From a virus: 30,197 bases of DNA. The stretch covers positions 1 to 30,197 of IMG/VR virus record IMGVR_UViG_3300042509_001125; one strand, written 5' to 3'. Made by a program: the position numbers and the translations under genes. Below the pieces are notes generated by a model, which was given only the letters and a program-made list of their open reading frames with translations, was not told where the DNA came from and searched no databases. Positions 23,932 to 30,197 of the stretch are shown in pieces (the first letter of the stretch is position 1; each line of letters begins with the position of its first letter).

Positions 23932-25869
23932 ATGCCGCTCCAAAAGCTCCAATTTCGCCCGGGCATAAACAATGAGATAACCACGCTCGCTGGTAAAGGG
24001 GGCTGGTTTGATGGCGATAATATTCGTTTCCGCGCAGGCTACCCAGAGAAGATTGGAGGGTGGGCCGCGCTTACCTATACGCAATTCTTGGGCGTGGCAC
24101 GTTCTCTATGGAACTGGGTAACGCTGAAAGACTTCAACCTATTGGGCATAGGCACGAACCTAAAGTTCTATATCGAAAACGGCGGAACCTATAACGACAT
24201 TACGCCTATTCGTTCCACCACGCCTGCGGGAGCGGTTACTTTTGCTGCGGTAACGGTAGCACCTTTTTCCTCTACGATTACGGTGACAGATGCAGGCCAT
24301 GGCTGTAACACAGGGGACTTTGTTACCTTTAGCGGCGTAGATGCATCAGGCCTTGGCGGCAATATTACTGAAGCCATTTTGGAGCAGGAATATCAGGTCA
24401 CGGTAACCAACAGTAGCACCTACACTATCCAAGCCCGTGCCGTTTCCCCTGTGAGTTCCCCCGGGGCGGCAGTGTTATCCAATGCTTCTGATAGCGGCAA
24501 CGGCGGCGCATCGGTGGTTGCCGCCTACCAAATAAATACGGGATTATCTATTTACAGCGTAGGTACCGGTTGGGGTGCGGGTCCATGGAGCCGCGGCGGC
24601 TGGGGCTCGGGGTACACATCAGGAATCGGGGAACAACTTCGACTGTGGAGCCAAAAGAACTACGGAGAGGACTTGTTGTTCTCGCCTAGATACGGAGCGC
24701 TGTATGTTTGGCAGCCGGGCTCTGGTACCACTCCTGCTGTGGGCACTCGCGGAACATTGGTATCTGGCACAGACGTTCCTTCTGAGATTGGTCAGTTCCT
24801 TATCTCAGATGCTACACGTATTAGCATTGCCTTGGGTTCAAGCGATTACGGTGCATACGGCACAGCGGATTTTGATCCGATGTTGGTTCGGTGGAGTGCG
24901 CAGGAAGATTATCTAGATTGGACACCATCCGCTACTAATCAAGCAGGCAGCTTCCGCTTGTCTTCGGGGTCAGAGATTATTGGCGGGGTACAGACTCGTC
25001 AGGAAATCTTGATTTGGACGGATGCGGCTATTTATTCGATGCAGTATCTTGGGCCACCATTTGTGTGGGGCTTTAATATCCTCGCAGACAATATTTCGAT
25101 CATCAGCCCTAATGCAATGATCACCGCATCAGGCGCAACATTCTGGATGGGCGTAGACAAGTTCTACGTGTATTCAGGCCGGGTAGAGACCTTGCCTTGC
25201 TCTGTCAGGAAGTACGTGTTTTCTGATATCAATATAGATCAATCCTTCCAATCCTTTGCGGGCACGAATGAGGGGTTCTCGGAGATTTGGTGGTTCTATT
25301 GTTCTGCTAATTCAAACGTCATTGATCGCTATGTGATCTACAACTATTTGGATCAGGCATGGTACTTTGGGGAAATGGGTCGGACGGCATGGCTTGATTC
25401 GCCGTTGCGAAACCATCCTATGGCTGCGACCACGGGCGACTTGATTGTGTACCACGAAGCTGCTGTTGACGATGGTACAACCAACCCGCCTAGCCCAATT
25501 ACTGCGTATATCCAATCGTCTGACTTTGATATAGGCGAAGGCAATAATTATGGCTTTGTATGGCGAATGATCCCTGATGTGACGTTTAATGGATCGACGA
25601 CCGCGAACCCTTCTCATCCTGAGGTGACGTTTACCTTGCGGCCAAGAAGGAATCCGGGTTCTGCGTATACGGTAAACAATAGCCCTGAAGTTGCTTCGAC
25701 ACAAAGTTATCAGTCGCAGCAGTACTACACTGTTCAGGAGTTCACAGAGAGTGTGTACACGCGAGCGCGTGGACGACAGATGGCATTAAAGATTGAGTCT
25801 AGTACGTTGGGTACGCAGTGGCAATTAGGTGTGCCGCGTATGGATATTCGTTCAGATGGCAGGCGTTGA
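23932..25869 (+). CDS. Tail nozzle / DNA stabilisation-type protein (P22 gp10 / T7 gp12-like)
   Basis: 645 residues. The N-terminus QFRPGINNEITTLAGKGGWF with DGDNIRFRAGYPEKIGGW is the hallmark of a large podoviral nozzle/stabilisation family. An inserted Ig-like beta domain (about 95-190: FSSTITVTDAGHGCNTGDFV) is followed by propeller-like strands (WSAQEDYLDWTP, then EILIWTDAAIYSMQYLGPP) and a C-terminal beta domain. The protein would form the short tail tube below the adaptors. Its stop overlaps the next ATG (TGATG). Confidence 0.8.
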   Translation: MPLQKLQFRPGINNEITTLAGKGGWFDGDNIRFRAGYPEKIGGWAALTYTQFLGVARSLWNWVTLKDFNLLGIGTNLKFYIENGGTYNDITPIRSTTPAGAVTFAAVTVAPFSSTITVTDAGHGCNTGDFVTFSGVDASGLGGNITEAILEQEYQVTVTNSSTYTIQARAVSPVSSPGAAVLSNASDSGNGGASVVAAYQINTGLSIYSVGTGWGAGPWSRGGWGSGYTSGIGEQLRLWSQKNYGEDLLFSPRYGALYVWQPGSGTTPAVGTRGTLVSGTDVPSEIGQFLISDATRISIALGSSDYGAYGTADFDPMLVRWSAQEDYLDWTPSATNQAGSFRLSSGSEIIGGVQTRQEILIWTDAAIYSMQYLGPPFVWGFNILADNISIISPNAMITASGATFWMGVDKFYVYSGRVETLPCSVRKYVFSDINIDQSFQSFAGTNEGFSEIWWFYCSANSNVIDRYVIYNYLDQAWYFGEMGRTAWLDSPLRNHPMAATTGDLIVYHEAAVDDGTTNPPSPITAYIQSSDFDIGEGNNYGFVWRMIPDVTFNGSTTANPSHPEVTFTLRPRRNPGSAYTVNNSPEVASTQSYQSQQYYTVQEFTESVYTRARGRQMALKIESSTLGTQWQLGVPRMDIRSDGRR

Positions 25870-27266
25870 TGACGACCAATATTGTTACGACAGAACTGAC
25901 GCAACTAGGCAGGACGAGAGCGCCTGCTTTGCCTTTTGCGCCAGTTGAATACGACAGACGGTACCAAGATGATCTCAACAACATCCTGCGTTTGTATTTC
26001 AACACGCTAGATAACTTTATTGCGCAGCTTATGGCTAATACATCGACCCTCCCGATATCAATTGGTGGCACCAATACGGATGCCTTTGGGCGACTGCGGG
26101 TAAGTGAGCCGTATACGCTGTTTGATAGTCAGAGCCGGTACGCTACAGATAATCAGTTTGATACATCCACATCAGGTACGGGTTCGTCTACTTTTAATTC
26201 CAACCAATCCAGCGTAAGTTTGGCAGTGACGAGTGGTGGTGTGGGTTCCGTGGTCCGCCAAACTTATCGCTCGTTTCCCTACCAGCCGGGTAAGGGCTTG
26301 CTTTTGTTGGCGACATTCTTGATGGATAACGGAACGTCTGCCAATCTGAACCAAAAGGTGGGGTACTTCAACACACAGAACGGCGTGTTCTTCCAGCGAA
26401 CTTCTGGAGTCAACTCGTTTGTTATGCGCTCCAATACATCGGGCACTCCCTCAGACTCTCGTTCCGCGACTCAAGCAAATTGGAATGGCGATAAATTAGA
26501 TGGCACGGGGGAAAGTGGCTACACGTTGGATTTGACCAAGCCTCAGATTCTTTGGATGGACTTTGAGTGGTTGGGCGTTGGTTCTGTCCGCTGTGGATTC
26601 ATCATTGACGGCCAGTACATTGTTTGCCACACATTCAATACAGCCAATACATTCGGCACCACGGTCTACATGACCACGGCAATCCTGCCAGTACGATATG
26701 AGATCACTACAACGACTTCAGCGGTAGCCGCTACGCTTGTGCAGATTTGTTCGTCGGTTGTCTCTGAGGGCGGTTTTGAGCAGACTTCAATTGACCATGT
26801 GGCGCGGCGCACCACAACATTTTCTGGAATTGACACAGCGGCCACCTTCTATCCCATCGTCTCTATCCGGTTAGCTTCTGGCCGACTAGGTTCAGTGGTG
26901 CTGCCAAACAAGGTACAGTTTTTGCCGCTAACCAACCAGAACTATGAGATAGCGCTGTTGAAGAATCCGACATTGACCGGGGCTACATGGGCGGCTACGG
27001 TGCCCAGCGACAGTAATGTGGAATATGATGTGGATGCCACAGCAATCTCTAGTGTAGGTACGATTGCTCAAACGGACTACGTTACCAGCACAGGCAGTGG
27101 CGGAACAACTAACACTTCGGTAGCAACGGGATATAACTGGGACTTGCAGCTTGGCGCATCATTGACGGACGTTAGTGACATTTACACGCTGGCGGTTCGC
27201 ACGGTCAGCGGGGCAACAACCGGTAGTGGCGTAGGGTCACTTTCTTTCTATGACCTAACGCAATAA
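25869..27266 (+). CDS. Conserved phage virion protein
   Basis: 465 residues. GGTNTDAFGRLRVSEPYTLF, FPYQPGKGLLLLATF, LDGTGESGYTLDLTKPQ and ILWMDFEWLGVGSVRCGF form a strongly conserved block I recognise from many large aquatic phages, where the protein is structural but not pinned down. The likely start is the ATG at 25869 in the TGATG overlap; an in-frame ATG at 25818 would add 17 residues overlapping the nozzle gene by 52 nt and has no SD. Mostly beta. It sits between the nozzle and the internal-type genes, so a tail or capsid-surface protein is plausible. Confidence 0.8.
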   Translation: MTTNIVTTELTQLGRTRAPALPFAPVEYDRRYQDDLNNILRLYFNTLDNFIAQLMANTSTLPISIGGTNTDAFGRLRVSEPYTLFDSQSRYATDNQFDTSTSGTGSSTFNSNQSSVSLAVTSGGVGSVVRQTYRSFPYQPGKGLLLLATFLMDNGTSANLNQKVGYFNTQNGVFFQRTSGVNSFVMRSNTSGTPSDSRSATQANWNGDKLDGTGESGYTLDLTKPQILWMDFEWLGVGSVRCGFIIDGQYIVCHTFNTANTFGTTVYMTTAILPVRYEITTTTSAVAATLVQICSSVVSEGGFEQTSIDHVARRTTTFSGIDTAATFYPIVSIRLASGRLGSVVLPNKVQFLPLTNQNYEIALLKNPTLTGATWAATVPSDSNVEYDVDATAISSVGTIAQTDYVTSTGSGGTTNTSVATGYNWDLQLGASLTDVSDIYTLAVRTVSGATTGSGVGSLSFYDLTQ

Positions 27267-27290
27267 ACTATCATTTAGGTCATTATTTTT
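27250..27290 (+). terminator. Intrinsic terminator overlapping gene end
   Basis: ATGACCTAA (27250-27258) pairs perfectly with TTAGGTCAT (27275-27283). The 16-nt loop holds the stop codon (27264-27266), and the tail is TATTTTTA. The left arm is coding sequence. The loop is long and the stem AT-rich, so termination may be partial. Confidence 0.6.
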
Positions 27291-27300
27291 AGAGGCAGAC

Positions 27301-29784
27301 ATGGCTATTAACGATCAAGGCATCATGGCCCTTCCCACGGAGCAAGCCGCAGTCCCTGAGATCAGTCTTCAGGACTCCTATGGCGCGATGCGCGAGGCCC
27401 TGCAAGAGGCGCGTCCTGACGCGGATATGGAACTGCAAGAGGCGCTGGCCGAGATCAAGTCTGAACTCAAGGATGTCACCGATCAGCAACTAGAAGACCT
27501 GATTGCGGCTATTCAGTCTCTGTACGACAACCCTGAAACCTATGCCCAAGAAGTTGCTCAATTGGCGGCCGATGGGGAGATTGAGGCCGGGGACTTGCCA
27601 GAAGCGTACGACGAAGAGTTCCTAGCTGCCGTGTTGATGGTGTTGATTGATGAGCAACGTTCTCGTCAGTCGGCGGGTATGCCTCCTGAAATGGCAACCA
27701 TGATGCCTCCACAGCAGTTTGCTCGAGGTGGTATTGCAGAGGCGGCAAGAATGCTGGCAAGCAAGGGTCGCCGTGGCGATACCATGCTGGCGCATATCAC
27801 GCCTCGCGAAGCGCGGTTACTGAAGGCGCGTGGCGGCTCGGGGACCATTAATCCGCAGACAGGCTTGCCTGAGTTTTTCCTTAAAAAGATTTTTAAGGCG
27901 GTCCAGAACACGTTTAAGCGAGTAGTCAATGCGGTTAAAACGGTGCTTAAAAGCCCAGTTGGCAGAGTCCTTGGCACCATTGCGTTGGGCATGGTCCTCG
28001 GACCTGCTGTCATGACCATGTTTCCTTCAATGGCGGCGGTGGGAGGAGGACTCACTGCCATGGGCTCCGCAGTTACAGGCGCGTTAGCCTCGGGCACCGT
28101 AGCTGCTCTTTCGGGCGGGGACCTTAAATCCGTTTTGACTTCTGCCGCAGTGGGCTTCTTGGGTGCTCCCGGCGGTCCTGTGGGCAATTTCGTGGGTAAA
28201 TACACTGCCCAAGTAGGTGTGACCAATGCTGCTGCGAATGCTGCGCTTACCGGTGCTATTGTTGGCACTGGCGCAGGCTTAGTATCTGGTCAGAATTTAA
28301 AGGAGTCGTTGAAGAGTGGCTTGACAGAGGGGGTTATTTCAGGCGGCATGGCTTACTTTAGCGGTGCACCGAAGGTGGATGTAGACAATGCGGCAGCTAC
28401 TGCGGCCAGAGATGCGGTGGACACGCAGACATATGTGGATGAGTTTGGAGGCCTCACCAAGCCCGGTAACAAAGGGACAGCGGGTCAAGCTGCGAAATAC
28501 CAGAATATGGATGACGCGATAATGGGCCAAACCCTCGAAAGAGGGAAACAGTATGTTGCCCCTGATGGAAACATAACTACCTTTGTGGGCATGGATAAAG
28601 CTACGGGGGAAAATATTTTTGAAGGTGGCGTTGGCGGGCAGTACAAAAGAAATGCAATTGATATTGTGTCTGAAAGACCACCAGCACAGGCTCCAGTTGC
28701 TGCGGGACCTTCTACCTACAAAGGGACAGAAATACCCACCGATATATTTGCGCCAAAGACCAAAGCTGAGACTTACTTCTCGGGAGCACCAAACCTCCCT
28801 GCTTTAAGTGGAAGAGGAGTGCCGCAGGTTACCCCCGATACTTATTTTCCGGGACCCGTTCAACCACCTAATTTAAGTGGAAGAGGAGCACCTCAAGTTA
28901 CTCCCGATAGTTATTTTTCGGGGCAGGTTCAACCGCCTAATTTAAGTGGAACAGTGGAAGGAGGTGATTTTGTCTCTTCTCCTGCTGTCTCGTCCGCTCC
29001 TTCGCCATACAGGGTCCCTGAGGTAGGAGCCTCACTCAAAAAAGCTATAACACCGGGGACCATGATGGAAGGTTTGGGCGAGTTGTTTATGCCCGGACCT
29101 TCTTCAGCGCAGTACAAAGAAATGATTGATGATGTTTTGGCAAAAAACCCTCGGTTTACGCCAGATCAAGCTGCTGACTATTTAAATAAAACCGGGGCAG
29201 TTCCGGGCATGTTGCGCACCTACGGTCCCGGTGTTGCAGCGGGCATTGGGGCATTAGGTTTATTCGGTGGATTTACGCCAAAAACCCCGCCACAAAGCGA
29301 GTTTGCTGGACAAATGCGCCAGCCTATAGACCTATCTGGCGACCCCAGCAAGTACTATATTCAAGGTCTTCCGGGAGTCCAATACGGCCCTCGAGGCGAG
29401 ATTATTGGTTCCTCCCCAATGGGGCTTCCAGATGTTTCGCAAAATGTTTTGGTGGCAGGACGAAGCTATCTTCCGCCAATGAACAACCCAATGATGTACC
29501 GTTCCCCAATGTTCATGAACCAAGGCGGCTCCATTAGTTCCGTGCCCCCTAGAGGTTCGGCGGGTATTGCTAGTTTAGCAGGAGGCGGATATCCTAGACG
29601 TATCGGACAGATTGAAGGACCGGGGACCGAGACCTCCGATGATATCCCCGCCATGCTTTCAGACGGTGAGTTTGTCATGACCGCACGTGCAGTGCGAGGA
29701 ATGGGCAACGGTAGCCGTCGAAAAGGGGCGAAAAAGATGTATGCGCTCATGCATCAGCTAGAACGTAACGCGGCACGAGGATAA
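27301..29784 (+). CDS. Internal/ejection-type virion protein with Gly-Gly motifs
   Basis: 827 residues. The helical N-terminus (about 1-115) is followed by FARGGIAEAARMLASKGRRG and AHITPREARLLKARGG. A Lys-rich amphipathic stretch (FFLKKIFKAVQNTFKRVVNA) precedes a glycine-zipper-like hydrophobic region (about 222-275) and two further apolar segments near 317 and 641. Three ~23-residue Pro-rich repeats (YF-x-G...NLSGRG-x-PQVTPD) lie at nt 28774-28950. The C-terminus carries FMNQGGSI, IEGPGTETSDDIPAMLSDGE and FVMTARAVRGMG, a motif found in many phage virion proteins. Membrane-seeking segments in a protein with no signal peptide suggest an ejected protein that forms part of a DNA channel. An alternative is a tail-tip protein. 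Confidence 0.65.
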   Translation: MAINDQGIMALPTEQAAVPEISLQDSYGAMREALQEARPDADMELQEALAEIKSELKDVTDQQLEDLIAAIQSLYDNPETYAQEVAQLAADGEIEAGDLPEAYDEEFLAAVLMVLIDEQRSRQSAGMPPEMATMMPPQQFARGGIAEAARMLASKGRRGDTMLAHITPREARLLKARGGSGTINPQTGLPEFFLKKIFKAVQNTFKRVVNAVKTVLKSPVGRVLGTIALGMVLGPAVMTMFPSMAAVGGGLTAMGSAVTGALASGTVAALSGGDLKSVLTSAAVGFLGAPGGPVGNFVGKYTAQVGVTNAAANAALTGAIVGTGAGLVSGQNLKESLKSGLTEGVISGGMAYFSGAPKVDVDNAAATAARDAVDTQTYVDEFGGLTKPGNKGTAGQAAKYQNMDDAIMGQTLERGKQYVAPDGNITTFVGMDKATGENIFEGGVGGQYKRNAIDIVSERPPAQAPVAAGPSTYKGTEIPTDIFAPKTKAETYFSGAPNLPALSGRGVPQVTPDTYFPGPVQPPNLSGRGAPQVTPDSYFSGQVQPPNLSGTVEGGDFVSSPAVSSAPSPYRVPEVGASLKKAITPGTMMEGLGELFMPGPSSAQYKEMIDDVLAKNPRFTPDQAADYLNKTGAVPGMLRTYGPGVAAGIGALGLFGGFTPKTPPQSEFAGQMRQPIDLSGDPSKYYIQGLPGVQYGPRGEIIGSSPMGLPDVSQNVLVAGRSYLPPMNNPMMYRSPMFMNQGGSISSVPPRGSAGIASLAGGGYPRRIGQIEGPGTETSDDIPAMLSDGEFVMTARAVRGMGNGSRRKGAKKMYALMHQLERNAARG
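28774..28950 (+). repeat. Three 69-bp repeats, Pro/Gly-rich
   Basis: Units start at 28774 and 28843, with a partial third at 28912. Each encodes YF-[SP]-G-x-x-x-x-P-x-LSGRG-x-PQVTPD-[TS]. They form a flexible linker inside the internal-type protein. Confidence 0.85.
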
Positions 29785-29786
29785 TC

Positions 29787-30197
29787 ATGGCGGAAATCAC
29801 CGAACAAATAGTCCGGGAAGCCCCGGAAATTGAGAAGATCAAACTGGGTCTTCTCCAATCCGCACAGGCGCTTCCTTCTCCAGCCCTCCCTGCATACCAA
29901 GTAGCAGGCTTTAATCCTGAACAAATCGCTGCTATGCAGCGGGGTATTGAGGGTATTGGGTCTTATCTTCCCTATATGCAAGGGGCACAAACTGCTGCAA
30001 CCGCAGGGGCGGGAACCATTGCCCAAGGCGCAGATATCCTCCGTGGCGCAGATACTCGGGCAAGGTACGAGCAAGCCCAGCAGGTACTGGGGCAAGCAGG
30101 TATTCCTATTTCCCAGATGGGCAATTTAGCCTATTCCGCGGGCCAAGGAGCACCATTGATTGGCCAAGCAGCGCAGGGGTTGGGTACAGCGCAGCAA
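29787..30197 (+). CDS. Internal virion-type protein (3' partial)
   Basis: An open frame begins ATG at 29787, 2 nt after the previous stop, with GAGG about 7 nt before it, and runs off the right edge after 137 codons. It reads MAEITEQIVREAPEIEKIKL, then a Pro-Ala stretch, YQVAGFNPEQIAAMQRGIEG and IGSYLPYMQGAQTAATAGAG. The 'AGF-x-P-x-Q ... GIG-x-Y-x-PYM-x-x-A' opening recurs in aquatic phages next to internal-type proteins like the one upstream. It is Ala/Gly/Gln-rich and likely helical. Role unknown; probably packaged inside the head or part of the ejection apparatus. Confidence 0.7.
   Translation, partial: MAEITEQIVREAPEIEKIKLGLLQSAQALPSPALPAYQVAGFNPEQIAAMQRGIEGIGSYLPYMQGAQTAATAGAGTIAQGADILRGADTRARYEQAQQVLGQAGIPISQMGNLAYSAGQGAPLIGQAAQGLGTAQQ

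Noticed and set aside
25818-25868. ATG at 25818 as start of the virion protein
   Set aside because: It would overlap the nozzle gene by 52 nt with no SD; the TGATG at 25867-25871 is the usual coupled start in this genome.

Overview
The window is a continuous virion-structure and morphogenesis region of a tailed double-stranded DNA phage (Caudoviricetes). Every gene I can support lies on the + strand. Genes are packed tightly, often with 1-11 nt overlaps. I see no host-like genes, tRNAs, integrase, transposase or CRISPR array. The gene set (large P22-type portal, scaffold, decoration protein, major capsid, two adaptor-type proteins, nozzle-type protein, no tape measure, no contractile sheath) points to a short-tailed phage related to the many uncultured aquatic podovirus-like genomes. 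The host cannot be fixed. Peptidoglycan-active domains and a GroES-like protein carrying the GroEL-binding tripeptide imply a bacterial host with a GroEL.

Layout. Positions 2-4981 hold the 3' part of a giant multidomain protein: SGNH/GDSL hydrolase, lytic transglycosylase, a duplicated module, and a C-terminal module resembling phage polyvalent proteins. It is cut by the left edge. Positions 4992-11197 are the head block: portal, two small proteins, GroES-like co-chaperonin, scaffold, a conserved head-cluster protein, decoration protein and major capsid protein. This block ends in a strong intrinsic terminator. Positions 11209-11345 hold that terminator plus a structured leader. Positions 11346-13278 carry a fibre-like protein and five small proteins, several of them very basic and bearing Gly-Gly motifs. 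Positions 13279-16333 hold two head-tail adaptor-type proteins flanking a zinc-ribbon protein, two conserved virion-type proteins and two tiny proteins. Positions 16337-23910 are the receptor-recognition block: a 1543-residue repeat adhesin, a collar-type fibre, a seven-bladed propeller protein, a small helical protein and a fibre/tail assembly chaperone. Positions 23932-27266 hold the nozzle-type protein and a conserved virion protein, ending in a second terminator candidate. Positions 27301-30197 hold an ejection/internal-type protein and the start of another, cut by the right edge.

How it works together (inference): scaffold, portal, capsid and decoration proteins build the head, perhaps with help from the phage GroES acting on host GroEL. 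The adaptor and nozzle proteins complete the short tail. The adhesin, fibre and propeller proteins would bind the cell surface. The transglycosylase/SGNH giant and the glycine-rich internal-type protein would open the envelope during DNA ejection.

The most noteworthy items are: a 15-bp element shared (13/15) by the only two sizeable leaders in the head region; a potential H-type pseudoknot just before a start codon; an adhesin with 22 exact 20-residue repeats split in register by a 167-residue domain; a short aromatic-x-x-Gly-Gly motif recurring in four separate genes; and the giant multi-enzyme protein with an internal duplication.
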